From NCBI GenBank assembly GCA_903901335.1, contig CAIUQR010000024.1, positions 1 through 64,000 of the forward strand: a DNA stretch of 64,000 bases, read 5' to 3'. This document shows positions 26,366 through 36,473 of this stretch, piece after piece. Source of the stretch: an uncultured delta proteobacterium. GTDB taxonomy: Bacteria > Desulfobacterota > Desulfobulbia > Desulfobulbales > Desulfocapsaceae. Position 1 is the stretch's first letter; each line of letters opens with the position of its first letter. The notes beneath the pieces were generated by a model that searched no databases, was not told the DNA's origin, and saw only the letters and a list, made by a program, of their open reading frames with translations. The position numbers and the translations under genes were made by a program.

Positions 26366-29300
26366 TCAGTTCACGGATGCGGTTCGTTCCAGTTTTCCCC
26401 AGCTTACCAATACCCCTTTTGCCGCCTTGAACATCGATTTCCAGATGACCCAGCTCAACATCGGCCGGTAGACAAATCGCATCGGCACGGCAAGCCAGGA
26501 CTGATAGACCGGTTCATGTTCCATCAGACAGGCCAGGGCGGCGAGCATAATATCCATAAGGAGAAAAATGGCAAAATATGCATAAAGGACCGGACTGCTC
26601 CAACCCAGGAGCAGCGAAACAATGACCAGCAGATCAATGATCGGTGCTATCGCAACCAACAGGACCTGAAAAAACCAGATCCCGGGAAGGCTGAAACACC
26701 CCAAGGCCTTGAAACGAGGGTTCATAACCATGTCCCTGTGCTTCCAGAGACACTGGATGGTCCCGAAACCCCAGCGAAAGCGTTGTTTGGCCAGAGACGC
26801 AATGGTCTCAGGGGCCTCTGTAAAGGCCAAGGCGTCAGCAACATACGAGATCAGAAATCCTTCCCGGTGGAGGCTTAACGTCAGATCCGTATCCTCGGCC
26901 AACGTATCGGTACTGATGCCCCCCGCCTGCATGACGGCGCTTTTCCTGAGCGCGCTTACGGCTCCGGGAACGACCGTTATGCAATTGAGGTAATGGTACG
27001 CCTGGCGATCGAGATTGAATCCGCATATATATTCCAAAGACTGACAGCGGGCAATGAATTTTCTCAGGTTTCCGACTTTGGCGTGTCCGGACACGGCTGC
27101 TACCCTGTCGTCCTGAAGGGGCTGTACCAGGTTGAAGAGGGTGTCGGGCTGAAACTGGGTATCTGCATCCAGGGTGACCACGATGTCGTCCGGCACCGCT
27201 TCCAGGCCTCTGCGGAGCGCCAGGGATTTACCTTGATTGGACTGCCGGATCAGATGCACCCGATGGTCTGCTGCTGCAAATGAATCGACGACCCGTGAGG
27301 TTTCATCAGCGGATCCGTCATCGACGACCCAGACCGAAATTTCGCCGGGATAGGTAGTGTTCAAAACGGATTGCAGCGTTTTGGCGATGACCATTTCCTC
27401 GTTATAAGCAGCGATCAGGATGCTCAAAGGAGGACTGAAATGCGACTTCGGCGCTTTTGTTGATCGCCGCTGCTGTAAAAGAGCGAGCACTGAGACGATA
27501 ATTGTCCGCAGGACTACCAGAATAGTTGCGACAAGCATGAAGGACCAGAGGAAGGTCTCGATAAAATGAAAGGCTCGAAATCCGCTGCCGCTGACCAGAC
27601 GGGTTATCGGGCTCTGATCCTTCTTCACCAGCGGCATCAGAACCTCCGGAGACTCACCGAGGAGTTTGCCGAGAGATGCTATTGTATCGCTGCGATCATA
27701 GAGGTAATCAATGATCAACGGCAATGCCTCAACAGTCGCGGAACGGTCTCCGCCGGAATCGTGCAGCAAAATGACATTACCACCAAGCTGACGGCCAAGT
27801 TTAATCCGTTCCAGGATCTCATCGGCAGTCGGCTTTGCCCAGTCTTCCGGGTCAATATCTTCAGCAACCGTCACGTAGCCCATATCCTGGACTGTTTTCA
27901 GCGGCAGAATCTCGTCGAGGGAGGTAGGCCTTGAATCAGCATTGTAGGGAGGCCGGAAAAGGATAGTGGACCTCCCGGTGATGGTTTCCAGAAGCCGCTG
28001 GGTGGCGTTCAGTTCCAACCGGATGCGCTCTTCCGAGACCAGTGCCAGATTGGGATGAGTATAGGTATGGACCCCTACTTCATGTCCCTCCCTGACGATA
28101 CGGCGAACAAGTCCCGGGTATTCCTCCATCTGCATACCGACCATGAAAAAAGCGGCCTTGACGCCCTTGGCCTTCAGGATATCGAGAATCCGGGGTGTCC
28201 ATTTCGGATCCGGGCCATCGTCGAAACTGATGACAACATCATCGACGTCTTTCCCGTTTCCCTGGTGGCTGACCGTCAGATAGCTGGGAAAATTCTCGTA
28301 TGTTTCTGTGAGCTTACCCGAGGCGTCAATCTCGATTTTCCGGGAGCCGTCCGAACGTGTGTCTTCGATGGTCAGAAACTCTCCAGTGCCAACCTGAGTT
28401 ATGCCGTTTGAACCGAGACTGCTGATATTCTGAATTATTTCCTGATTGAATTCAAACTGTTCCTTGCCGATAGCCTTCCAGATGGCCGGGTCTTCCGATC
28501 CCAATTCATAAATGGCAAGTCCGGTGATGTCAAGTTTACGTGCTGCTTTCAACTGGTTCATGAATGTGGCCACATCCAGAAACCAGACGGTATGCTCAGT
28601 ACCTGCGTCCGAATAGGAGAAGCCCGGGTTATAGAATGGGGCCTCCATTTTATCGCCCGGTACCCCGGAGCGGCCTGCACGGGTCATGACATCGGCGAAG
28701 CTTACGGTCTCGGCCTTCGGGGTTCCGTTTTCCCAGTCATACCCGTAGGCCCCCAATTCTACGATCCATTGGGATGGTTTGCCATAGGCGGTAAGAGTAG
28801 TCAGCCAGCCTTCAAACCAGTCCTGCGACGCAATGGGGCCCGGAAGGTCCGTGTCGGAATTCTCGTCATGGAGTGCAGCGATGAAGTGGTCTACGTCCTG
28901 GGAGAGGGTCTCCAGGTCATAGAGCATCAATTCGCGGCCCATCTGGATCCGGAGCCAGAGTTCCATGTTCTTTGCATGCAGGGATGCAGCAATCTCCTGC
29001 AGGAGTCTGGTGATATTGTCCTTATAGGTCGGGTCGACCTGCCCCCAGTCGACTATCACGCCTCCCGCTCCGGCTGCCTCCAGCTTTTCTGTCAGATTTT
29101 TGATAAAACCTGACCTTCTTTCATCAGGTCCATTGGCTACTCCTTCAACCGCCTCCGGCTGCCAGATATCATTGAGCAGGTTGGTCAGAAGCGGGAGCAG
29201 CACGATACCGTTTTCCTTGGCTATCCCCTGAACGGTGAGGTCGGGTTTGGCAAAAAGCGTCCCTGTCCCATCCATCATGATCAACCATTCGGGACAAACA

Positions 29301-29779
29301 TGGGTCAGTTGACCGGCGTGGGCTTTGAGAGAGGAGAGACTGTTGGGGTCCCAGCCGGCGTAAAAGCCAAGGCGGATCTTTTTTGGCGGGGAAATCACCG
29401 GCTGCTGCAGGGCCGGTGGTGTGACCTGGGGTAAGGCAGGTGGTGTTGTCTGGGGCTGAGCTTTTGTCACAGCCGGAGCCTTTGGAGAAGATGCCATCTG
29501 TCTGCCGGAATGCTTTATCCGGGAAAATTCCAGCCATATCGGTTTGGGCGATTTCTTCGAGGAGAGCTGTTCATTCTTCTGCATGACCTTCAGCCTCTCC
29601 TTCAGCTGTTGAATGGATGGAGGCAGCTGAAATTTTGACACAACGAAAAGAGACTGCACAAACATTACCGAACAAAAGAAAAAAACTGAACCGAACAAAA
29701 GAATATAGAAACGAAGCCTGGGCCATCGTTTTCCTTGTGTATCTAAAAAAACAAAGTTGCTGTCGTGGATCTGAGGCAT
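26366..29779 (-). CDS. GH18-like / NodB polysaccharide deacetylase / GT2 synthase fusion
   Basis: A 1137-residue membrane protein. Residues 22-48: membrane helix. About 135-440: GH18-like barrel, in which the catalytic strand reads VIVDWGQVDP so the family's acid Glu appears replaced (G246). About 513-690: NodB deacetylase with FDDG (D520, D521), HTYTH (H571, H575), RPPYN and LLHDSGGDR. About 735-765: helix. About 785-1010: GT2 processive synthase with VDDGSADE, DADT (D871, D873), AEDTD (D963) and QRFRW (Q999, W1003). C-terminal helices follow. Such fusions are known in bacteria and resemble poly-N-acetylglucosamine or chitin-like polymer machinery: synthase inside, deacetylase outside. Substrate is inferred. 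Confidence 0.88.
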   Translation of the reverse strand: MPQIHDSNFVFLDTQGKRWPRLRFYILLFGSVFFFCSVMFVQSLFVVSKFQLPPSIQQLKERLKVMQKNEQLSSKKSPKPIWLEFSRIKHSGRQMASSPKAPAVTKAQPQTTPPALPQVTPPALQQPVISPPKKIRLGFYAGWDPNSLSSLKAHAGQLTHVCPEWLIMMDGTGTLFAKPDLTVQGIAKENGIVLLPLLTNLLNDIWQPEAVEGVANGPDERRSGFIKNLTEKLEAAGAGGVIVDWGQVDPTYKDNITRLLQEIAASLHAKNMELWLRIQMGRELMLYDLETLSQDVDHFIAALHDENSDTDLPGPIASQDWFEGWLTTLTAYGKPSQWIVELGAYGYDWENGTPKAETVSFADVMTRAGRSGVPGDKMEAPFYNPGFSYSDAGTEHTVWFLDVATFMNQLKAARKLDITGLAIYELGSEDPAIWKAIGKEQFEFNQEIIQNISSLGSNGITQVGTGEFLTIEDTRSDGSRKIEIDASGKLTETYENFPSYLTVSHQGNGKDVDDVVISFDDGPDPKWTPRILDILKAKGVKAAFFMVGMQMEEYPGLVRRIVREGHEVGVHTYTHPNLALVSEERIRLELNATQRLLETITGRSTILFRPPYNADSRPTSLDEILPLKTVQDMGYVTVAEDIDPEDWAKPTADEILERIKLGRQLGGNVILLHDSGGDRSATVEALPLIIDYLYDRSDTIASLGKLLGESPEVLMPLVKKDQSPITRLVSGSGFRAFHFIETFLWSFMLVATILVVLRTIIVSVLALLQQRRSTKAPKSHFSPPLSILIAAYNEEMVIAKTLQSVLNTTYPGEISVWVVDDGSADETSRVVDSFAAADHRVHLIRQSNQGKSLALRRGLEAVPDDIVVTLDADTQFQPDTLFNLVQPLQDDRVAAVSGHAKVGNLRKFIARCQSLEYICGFNLDRQAYHYLNCITVVPGAVSALRKSAVMQAGGISTDTLAEDTDLTLSLHREGFLISYVADALAFTEAPETIASLAKQRFRWGFGTIQCLWKHRDMVMNPRFKALGCFSLPGIWFFQVLLVAIAPIIDLLVIVSLLLGWSSPVLYAYFAIFLLMDIMLAALACLMEHEPVYQSWLAVPMRFVYRPMLSWVIWKSMFKAAKGVLVSWGKLERTASVN

Positions 29780-30022
29780 TATGTATGGACCTGCAAATTA
29801 CCTGCATTATTTTCCGGGGGCAGGCTATCATCTTTTCCGGCCGGGATTTCCAGTATCCGGAGGGTGTGCCCGGTGACTCTGATGACTGGAGATGGTCCAA
29901 GGGAATTTGTAGTATCTGGCCCTTGATTGTTTCCCTATTATATTATCAGATGATGACATTACCATCAGATTTTTACATCCGGCTGACAATTTGACCTGCC
30001 CGGAAAAACAATGGAGAAAAAG

Positions 30023-30964
30023 ATGAGTCATTCCAAAAAAGTAACATCGTGCTGGCTGAAGGTTACCATTCACTCCGATCCAGTTCTTGTGGATGCCCTC
30101 AGTGATTTTCTGGTGGGGGTAACGGGGGCAGGGGTGGAAATAGTTGTGGATGACAGCCTTTCATCCACAAAAATTAATGCTTTTCTGGAAAAACGAAACC
30201 CGGATGAATCGGAGATACGACAGACTCTGGAGCAGATTTCAGGATATGCCCGGGAGTTGGCGGAGATCTTTCAGGTGTCTGTCCCTGCGATCGAAAGTTC
30301 TGTTATCGAGGAAGAGGACTGGGGGACGACCTGGAAAGAGCACTTCAAGCCCTTCGCGATTATCCCCGGCCTTGTGATCAAACCGACCTGGGAAGAGTAT
30401 CAGGCGGGAATGGATGAAAAGGTCATCGAAATGGATCCGGGCATGGCCTTCGGGACCGGGCACCATGCCACCACTACCCTGTCTTTGGAACTGCTGCGGG
30501 CCGTACTTCAGGATATGACTGCTGCAAGCGTCCTCGATGTGGGCACCGGCACCGGTATCCTCGGTATGGCTGCGACTTTGTTCGGTGCGGACCGGGCCAT
30601 GGGCATCGACAATGATCCGGAGGCAATAGCTGCAGCCTCTGAAAATGTGCGCCGCAATGGTCTGGGTGAGAAAATGACGGTTGCTCTAACTTCGCTATCA
30701 GCACTGCAAGGACCCTTTTCCATTGTGGTTGCCAATATTATCCATAATGTTCTCCTCGACCTGGCCGATGATCTGGACCGGCTGACCGCAAGAGGCGGGA
30801 AGCTGATTCTTTCAGGGCTCCTGACCGGAGAGCAGACTGATACGATTATCAAACATTTTTCAGACAAACGGCTCAGTCTCACGACGCATCTGCAAAAAAA
30901 AGAATGGTCGGCCCTGCTCTTTGAAAAAACAGCAGTCGGCGGCCAACGTTCAGTGGTCGGTTGA
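30023..30964 (+). CDS. prmA: ribosomal protein L11 methyltransferase
   Basis: A protein of 313 residues. The N-terminal half binds L11 (VDALSDFLVGVTGAGVEI); the catalytic half has DPGMAFGTGHHATTTLSLELL, SAM loop VLDVGTGTGILGMAA and the NI-H motif VVANIIHNVLLDLA. It trimethylates ribosomal protein L11. The start is ATG 30023 because GGAG, within a weaker ATG at 30011, is six bases upstream. The last dozen residues (TAVGGQRSVVG) are unlike the family and probably a neutral extension. Pyruvate kinase follows on the same strand after 114 bases. Confidence 0.95.
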   Translation: MSHSKKVTSCWLKVTIHSDPVLVDALSDFLVGVTGAGVEIVVDDSLSSTKINAFLEKRNPDESEIRQTLEQISGYARELAEIFQVSVPAIESSVIEEEDWGTTWKEHFKPFAIIPGLVIKPTWEEYQAGMDEKVIEMDPGMAFGTGHHATTTLSLELLRAVLQDMTAASVLDVGTGTGILGMAATLFGADRAMGIDNDPEAIAAASENVRRNGLGEKMTVALTSLSALQGPFSIVVANIIHNVLLDLADDLDRLTARGGKLILSGLLTGEQTDTIIKHFSDKRLSLTTHLQKKEWSALLFEKTAVGGQRSVVG

Positions 30965-31078
30965 GCAGATTTAAGGCTTAAAACCGGTGTCCTTGCATTT
31001 TCCTTAAATCAAACGTACCATTCATATGTTCAGGAAATATGCAGGTGCAGGAGTCATCATTTTGCCTAGAGTTCTCTT

Positions 31079-32491
31079 ATGAAAAAAACGAAGATCATTG
31101 CGACAATCTCCGACCGGATGTGTGATATCCCTCTTCTCACCCGGATGCATCAGGCCGGAATGGATGTGGTCAGGCTCAACACGGCCCATCAGGCTCCTGA
31201 AGATGCCCAGGTGGTGATCAATAACGTCCGGAAGGTATCGGACCGGATTGCGATCATCATCGATACGAAGGGGCCCGAGATCAGGACGACCGTTGCCAAA
31301 GGCGATATCCCGGTCAAGTCCGGAGACGTTGTCTGCGTTACCGGGGATAAAAAAGGCGAATGCACCCCGGATTGTATCTGCGTCAGTTACGACAACTTTG
31401 TCGATGATCTGTCTGTTGGCGACAAGATCCTGATCGATGACGGGGAGATTGAGCTGGAGGTCAAGGAAAAGACCTCCGACAGACTGATGTGCGAGGTCAA
31501 AAACGACGGCTCTATTAAGGGGAAAAAGAGCATCAATCTGCCTTCGGTCAAGATCAGAAACCTCCCTTCGCTCACCGAAAAGGACAAAACCTTTATTGCC
31601 TTTGCAGCCGATCAGGATATCGATTTTATTGCCCATTCCTTTGTGCGTTCGAAAGAGGATATCCTGGCTATTCAGGATATCCTTGACGCCAAAAAGAGCC
31701 CGGTCAAGATTATTGCCAAGATTGAAAATCAGGAAGGAGTCGATAATATTGATGAAATTCTTGATCACGCCTATGGGGTGATGGTGGCGCGCGGGGATCT
31801 GGCCATTGAGATACCGACCGAAAAGATTCCGATTATCCAGAAAAGACTTGTCAGAAAGTGCATTGAGCGCCGAAAACCGGTCATCATTGCGACCCAGATG
31901 CTCCAGTCCATGGTCACATCGCCTCGACCGACCAGGGCCGAGGTCTCCGATGTCGCCAATGCCTGCCTGGACCATACCGACGCGATTATGCTCTCTGCGG
32001 AGACGGCCTACGGTAAATATCCGCTCGAATCGATCAAAATGATGACGAGGATTGCCGAGGAGGTGGAGTCCAGTCTCAGCACCTTTACTGATTCTCCCTA
32101 CGAATCGACAAAGACCGTCACCGGTTATCTGGCCAAGGCGGCAGTCAAGGCCTCCCTGCGTCTGAAGACCAAGGCCCTGGTTGCCGATACGATCAGCGGC
32201 AGGACGATCCTGAGTCTGGTCGCCTACAGAGGAGAGAACCCCATCTATGCCCAGTGTTACAGCAAGCGGGTCATGCGTGAACTGTCTCTGTCTTTTGGCG
32301 TCCACGCCTCCTTTATGCAGACGGATGTCTCGTCCCATGAGTTTCTGCGGACTGCTCTCAGCCGGTTGCTGGAACAACAGGAACTGAGCGAAGAGAGTTT
32401 AATTACGGTTCTGGCGGGGAATTTCGGTTCCGGTTACGGGGCATCCTATGTGGAGATCAGCACCGTCCAGAACCTGCTCAGGCGGAAATAA
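31079..32491 (+). CDS. pyk: pyruvate kinase
   Basis: A 470-residue pyruvate kinase. [12 protein letters not shown] gives the phosphate-binding and K+ motif, [17 protein letters not shown] the catalytic lysine and Mg2+ ligands, [14 protein letters not shown] the signature with the conserved Arg-Gly-Asp, and [15 protein letters not shown] the C-terminal part of the barrel. It makes pyruvate and ATP from phosphoenolpyruvate and ADP. The N-terminus ([27 protein letters not shown]) departs from the usual RxNFSH and resembles a Bacteroidetes-like branch. Only 22 bases separate it from hutU, so it may be read through into the histidine genes. Confidence 0.95.
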   Translation: MKKTKIIATISDRMCDIPLLTRMHQAGMDVVRLNTAHQAPEDAQVVINNVRKVSDRIAIIIDTKGPEIRTTVAKGDIPVKSGDVVCVTGDKKGECTPDCICVSYDNFVDDLSVGDKILIDDGEIELEVKEKTSDRLMCEVKNDGSIKGKKSINLPSVKIRNLPSLTEKDKTFIAFAADQDIDFIAHSFVRSKEDILAIQDILDAKKSPVKIIAKIENQEGVDNIDEILDHAYGVMVARGDLAIEIPTEKIPIIQKRLVRKCIERRKPVIIATQMLQSMVTSPRPTRAEVSDVANACLDHTDAIMLSAETAYGKYPLESIKMMTRIAEEVESSLSTFTDSPYESTKTVTGYLAKAAVKASLRLKTKALVADTISGRTILSLVAYRGENPIYAQCYSKRVMRELSLSFGVHASFMQTDVSSHEFLRTALSRLLEQQELSEESLITVLAGNFGSGYGASYVEISTVQNLLRRK

Positions 32492-32513
32492 GATAGCGGT
32501 GGAGGGCATCGCC

Positions 32514-34148
32514 ATGGATAAACGAGTCATCACCGCCCCGACCGGGACTACACTTTCGGCAAAGAGTTGGCAGACCGAGGCGCCGCTCAGGATGCTGATG
32601 AATAATCTCGATCCGATGGTGGCAGAAAACCCCGACGAGTTGATCGTCTATGGCGGCATCGGCCGGGCGGCCCGGAACTGGGAGTGTTTTGACAAAATTG
32701 TCGAGACCTTGCGCAGGCTGGAGGGAGATGAGACTCTGCTTATTCAGTCCGGCAAGCCGGTCGGCGTCTTCAGGACCCACCCTGATGCCCCCCGGGTCCT
32801 GATCGCCAATTCCAATCTGGTGCCGCATTGGGCCACCTGGGAGCATTTCAATGAGCTGGACCGCAAGGGACTGATGATGTTCGGGCAGATGACCGCCGGT
32901 TCCTGGATCTACATCGGCAGCCAAGGGATCATCCAGGGGACCTACGAGACCTTCGTCAGTCTGGGCAGGAAACATTACCGCGGAGATCTTTCCGGCCGCT
33001 GGATCCTGACTGCGGGGCTGGGCGGTATGGGCGGCGCTCAGCCGCTGGCCGCCAAATTCGCCGGTGCCTCGATGCTGGCCATCGAGTGCCGGGCCGAGCG
33101 GATCAAAAAACGTCTCGATACCGGCTACCTGGACATGCAGGCAGCCGATCTTGCCGAGGGCCTGCGGATCATCGAGCGCTCCTGCGCCGAAAAAAAACCG
33201 GTTACCGTCGGTGTCGTAGGCAACGCCGCCGAGATCTACCCCCGGTTGGTGGAAATGGGCGTCCGGCCCGATGCGGTGACCGATCAGACCAGCGCCCATG
33301 ACCCGCTGCACGGCTATCTGCCAGCCGGCTGGAGCGTCGAGGAGTGGGAAAGAAGGCAGTTGGATTCCCCGGCCGAGGTTATGCAGGCCGCCCGGATATC
33401 CATGGTCCCCCATGTCCAGGCCATGCTCGATTTTCAGAAAAGGGGCGTTCCGGTCTTTGATTACGGCAACAATATCAGGCAGGAGGCCTTCAATGCGGGG
33501 CTGAAGGAGGCCTTCGCCTTCCCCGGCTTTGTCCCGGCCTACATCCGCGATCTCTTCTGCGCCGGCAAGGGGCCGTTCCGCTGGGTGGCGCTGTCGGGAG
33601 ATCCGGAGGATATCTATAAAACGGATGCCAAGGTCAAAGAGCTGCTGCCGGATGATACGCATCTGCATAAATGGCTCGATATGGCCAGGTCTCAGATCAG
33701 GTTTCAGGGGCTGCCCGCCCGGATCTGCTGGGTCGGACTCGGGGATCGGCATCGGCTGGGTCTGGCCTTCAACGAGATGGTGGCAAGCGGCGAGCTGCAG
33801 GCGCCGGTCGTGATCGGCCGGGACCATCTGGACAGCGGTTCGGTAGCCAGCCCGAACCGGGAGACCGAGGCGATGCGGGACGGATCGGATGCAGTCTCCG
33901 ACTGGCCGCTCTTAAACTGCCTGCTGAACTGCGCCTCGGGAGCGACCTGGGTGTCGTTCCATCATGGCGGCGGGGTCGGGATGGGCTATGCCCAGCACGC
34001 TGACGGTACGAAGGAGGCCGCGGCCCGGATTGAACGGGTCCTCTGGAATGACCCGGCCACAGGCGTCATGCGCCATGCCGATGCCGGATACCAGGATGCC
34101 ATCGCCTGTGCCAGGGAGAAGGGGCTGGATCTGCCGATGATAAAATAG
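32514..34148 (+). CDS. hutU: urocanate hydratase
   Basis: A protein of 544 residues, normal length (about 550). Motifs include [46 protein letters not shown] (NAD+ binding) and [14 protein letters not shown]. Urocanase adds water to urocanate with a bound NAD+ to give 4-imidazolone-5-propionate. GGAGGG precedes ATG 32514, which excludes the longer upstream frame. The C-terminus ends LPMIK at a TAG whose last two bases belong to the MITE-like insert that follows. It heads the hutUIGH set and closely follows pyk. Confidence 0.97.
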   Translation: MDKRVITAPTGTTLSAKSWQTEAPLRMLMNNLDPMVAENPDELIVYGGIGRAARNWECFDKIVETLRRLEGDETLLIQSGKPVGVFRTHPDAPRVLIANSNLVPHWATWEHFNELDRKGLMMFGQMTAGSWIYIGSQGIIQGTYETFVSLGRKHYRGDLSGRWILTAGLGGMGGAQPLAAKFAGASMLAIECRAERIKKRLDTGYLDMQAADLAEGLRIIERSCAEKKPVTVGVVGNAAEIYPRLVEMGVRPDAVTDQTSAHDPLHGYLPAGWSVEEWERRQLDSPAEVMQAARISMVPHVQAMLDFQKRGVPVFDYGNNIRQEAFNAGLKEAFAFPGFVPAYIRDLFCAGKGPFRWVALSGDPEDIYKTDAKVKELLPDDTHLHKWLDMARSQIRFQGLPARICWVGLGDRHRLGLAFNEMVASGELQAPVVIGRDHLDSGSVASPNRETEAMRDGSDAVSDWPLLNCLLNCASGATWVSFHHGGGVGMGYAQHADGTKEAAARIERVLWNDPATGVMRHADAGYQDAIACAREKGLDLPMIK

Positions 34149-34295
34149 TGCACGTTCGGAAATGGCTATATTGCCCGAACTCTTCGTTGCTCTCAAAATT
34201 TAATCCTCGGAATATCAATTTATATGCCTCCGGTTAAATTTATCGAGCGCCTCGATTTCGAACAATATATCTCATTTCCGAATGGACACTAAAAT
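34142..34295. mobile_element. 144-bp palindromic MITE-like insertion with AAAAT target duplication
   Basis: The unit 34147-34290 starts AGTG and ends CACT. Its two halves are imperfect inverted repeats over most of their length, including the exact pair TTCGGAAATG (34155-34164) and CATTTCCGAA (34273-34282) and the pair AAATTTAA/TTAAATTT nearer the centre. It is flanked by the direct repeat AAAAT (34142-34146 and 34291-34295), consistent with a 5-bp target-site duplication. It has no coding capacity and is more AT-rich than hutU and hutI around it. This is the structure of a non-autonomous transposable element; the mobilising family is not identifiable here. Confidence 0.65.
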
Positions 34296-34320
34296 ACGCT
34301 TTAGGTAAACGGCGAAGCTT

Positions 34321-35538
34321 ATGGGAAATCTACTGATTAAAAATCCGGCCCGGATTGTCTCTCCCCGTCCCGGTGTAATCCGGGGCAGGGGGTTCGGAGA
34401 CCTGGTAATCAGGATCAACGAGTCGATCCTGATCCGGGATGGCATCATTCAGGACATCGCGCCCCTGTCTCAGCTTTCGCGGGTTGCAGCCCGGGACGGC
34501 ATCCCCGAACTGGATGTAACCGGAAAGGCGGTGATCCCCGGTTTTGTCGATTGCCACAGTCATCTTGTTTTTAGCGGCAACAGGGCGGAGGAGTTTGCGC
34601 TGCGGGCAAGCGGGGTGGATTATCAGACCATCGCCACCCGGGGCGGCGGCATTTCCGCCACGGTGCAGGCTACCCGGGCCGCCTCTGCGGCGGAGCTGAA
34701 GGATATCGGCCACCACTATCTGGCCCGGGCCCTGCGCCAGGGGATCACCACCATGGAGGTCAAATCGGGCTACGGGCTTGATCCTGCCGCGGAGATGAAG
34801 ATGCTGGAGGTTATCAACGACCTGAATGCCGAACAGCCCATCGATCTGGTCCCGACCTTCATGGGCGCCCACGCCGTCCCGCAGGGAATAGCCAGGGATA
34901 TCTATCTGCAAGAGATTAAAGCGATGATTCCAAAGGCGGCGCGGCTTGCCCGATTCTGCGATGTCTTCTGTGAACAGGGGTATTTCAGCCCGCAGGAGAG
35001 CGGCGAAATCCTTGCAGAAGCCCGCATCCACGGCCTGCTGCCCCGCCTGCATGCAAACCAGTTCCACTCCATCGGCTGCATTGAAAAGGCGCTGGACGTA
35101 AGAGCCGTCTCGGTCGATCACCTGGAGGTCCTGGACGCTCGGGAGATCAGGCTGCTGGCCGGATCGAATACCGCCTGCGTCGTCCTGCCCGGCGTGTCGC
35201 TGTTTCTGGATATCCCCTATGCGCCGATCCGATGGATGATTGACAGCGGTTGCATTGTGGCCATTGCCACCGACTTTAATCCCGGCTCCAACATGAGCCT
35301 GTCGATGCAGCTGATGATGTCGCTGGCCTGCATGCAGATGCAAGTCAGGCTTGATGAGGCCCTCTGCTGTGCCACCCAGAACGGCGCCCATGTCCTGAGG
35401 CTTGCCGAAACCGGCTGCATCGAGGCTGGCTGGCAGGCGGATCTGCTGGTCCTTGATACCGCCGACTACCGTGATATGCTCTACTTTTATGGGGAGAATC
35501 ATGTGCGGACAGTTATCAAAAAAGGGCGTATCGTATGA
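34321..35538 (+). CDS. hutI: imidazolonepropionase
   Basis: A 405-residue amidohydrolase. VIPGFVDCHSHLVFSGNRAEEF holds the HxH metal motif, KSGYGLDPAAEMKML and THMGAH-like PTFMGAHAVP the substrate site, and VAIATDFNPGS the late metal aspartate. It hydrolyses 4-imidazolone-5-propionate to N-formimidoyl-L-glutamate, the third step of histidine degradation. The start at 34321 lies about 30 bases after the MITE-like insert. Its stop overlaps the hutG start by four bases (ATGA), so translation is coupled. Confidence 0.97.
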   Translation: MGNLLIKNPARIVSPRPGVIRGRGFGDLVIRINESILIRDGIIQDIAPLSQLSRVAARDGIPELDVTGKAVIPGFVDCHSHLVFSGNRAEEFALRASGVDYQTIATRGGGISATVQATRAASAAELKDIGHHYLARALRQGITTMEVKSGYGLDPAAEMKMLEVINDLNAEQPIDLVPTFMGAHAVPQGIARDIYLQEIKAMIPKAARLARFCDVFCEQGYFSPQESGEILAEARIHGLLPRLHANQFHSIGCIEKALDVRAVSVDHLEVLDAREIRLLAGSNTACVVLPGVSLFLDIPYAPIRWMIDSGCIVAIATDFNPGSNMSLSMQLMMSLACMQMQVRLDEALCCATQNGAHVLRLAETGCIEAGWQADLLVLDTADYRDMLYFYGENHVRTVIKKGRIV

Positions 35539-36467
35539 CTCCTGAGATCAGAGAACTTTTTGTCCCTGTCCGGATAGATCAAAAAAGCCATGATCCTCAT
35601 GACCTGCTGGTGCAGGATGTGAGCCTGTTCTCAGTCGATGATCTGCCGCAGGCCACCCATATCCTTATCGGCTGCCCGCAGGATCAGGGGGTTCGCCGCA
35701 ATCATGGCCGTCTCGGGGCGGCGGAGGCGCCCGCAGCGATCCGGGCGATGTTCTACCGGTTGAAGCCCCCGATGAACCACACGCCGGTTCGGCTCCTCGA
35801 TCTAGGCGATATCCGGGTGGACGGTGAGCTGGAAGTGATCCATGAGCGGCTGCAGCAGGTGGTTGCGGCCGCTCTCCGGGCTCGGAAACAGGTCATCGTC
35901 CTTGGTGGCGGCAATGATATCTCATTAGCCGACGGCTCGGCCATGGCCGGGGTCTTCGGGGAGATTACGGCCATCAATATCGATGCCCATCTCGATATGC
36001 GTAAAAGCCCTCACCGCCACTCCGGCACCCCGTACCGCAATCTGCTCGACCGGGGTCTGATCAAACCCGGAAATCTCTGTGCGGTCGGGATCCAGCCCTG
36101 GCTCAACTCTCCTGAATATCTGAGCGATGCCGAGGACCTCGGGGTGCGGATCAAGACCCTGACGGAGGTCCGCAGGGTGGGGGTGGAGACGGCCTTCCGG
36201 AATCTGCTGGCCTCGCTCTACGGCAGGCCGTTTTTTGTCGGCCTCGATATGGACAGCGTGCGGAGTGCCGACGCGCCGGGGGTCAGCGCCCCATCGCCTG
36301 TCGGATTTACCGCCGAGGACGTCCTGCATTTCGCCGATACCTGCCATCACCATCCGGCCACCGGGATCTTCGAGATCTCCGAGGTCAACCCGGTCTTTGA
36401 CCGGGATCACTGTACCGCCCGTCTGGCGGCCCTTGCTGTCTACACCTTTCTCTATGGCCTGAGGTAA
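35535..36467 (+). CDS. hutG: formimidoylglutamase (arginase family)
   Basis: A 310-residue ureohydrolase-fold enzyme. Metal motifs are INIDAHLDMR and GLDMDSVRSADAPG; the first metal motif reads LGGGNDISLAD, where classical arginases have GGDH. That variant is seen in other formimidoylglutamase-like proteins and probably keeps a metal site through Asp/Asn. It splits N-formimidoyl-glutamate to glutamate and formamide, giving the hutUIGH route that does not need tetrahydrofolate transfer. It overlaps hutI by four bases and precedes hutH by six. Confidence 0.88.
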   Translation: MTPEIRELFVPVRIDQKSHDPHDLLVQDVSLFSVDDLPQATHILIGCPQDQGVRRNHGRLGAAEAPAAIRAMFYRLKPPMNHTPVRLLDLGDIRVDGELEVIHERLQQVVAAALRARKQVIVLGGGNDISLADGSAMAGVFGEITAINIDAHLDMRKSPHRHSGTPYRNLLDRGLIKPGNLCAVGIQPWLNSPEYLSDAEDLGVRIKTLTEVRRVGVETAFRNLLASLYGRPFFVGLDMDSVRSADAPGVSAPSPVGFTAEDVLHFADTCHHHPATGIFEISEVNPVFDRDHCTARLAALAVYTFLYGLR

Positions 36468-36473
36468 AAACGA

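Noticed and set aside
29780..30022. Possible c-di-GMP or other riboswitch upstream of prmA
   Set aside because: No conserved aptamer blocks are present; it is a plain divergent promoter region.
30969..31009. ATTTAAGG/CCTTAAAT stem between prmA and pyk as a terminator
   Set aside because: The loop is 25 bases and there is no T tract; pairing is likely chance in AT-rich sequence.
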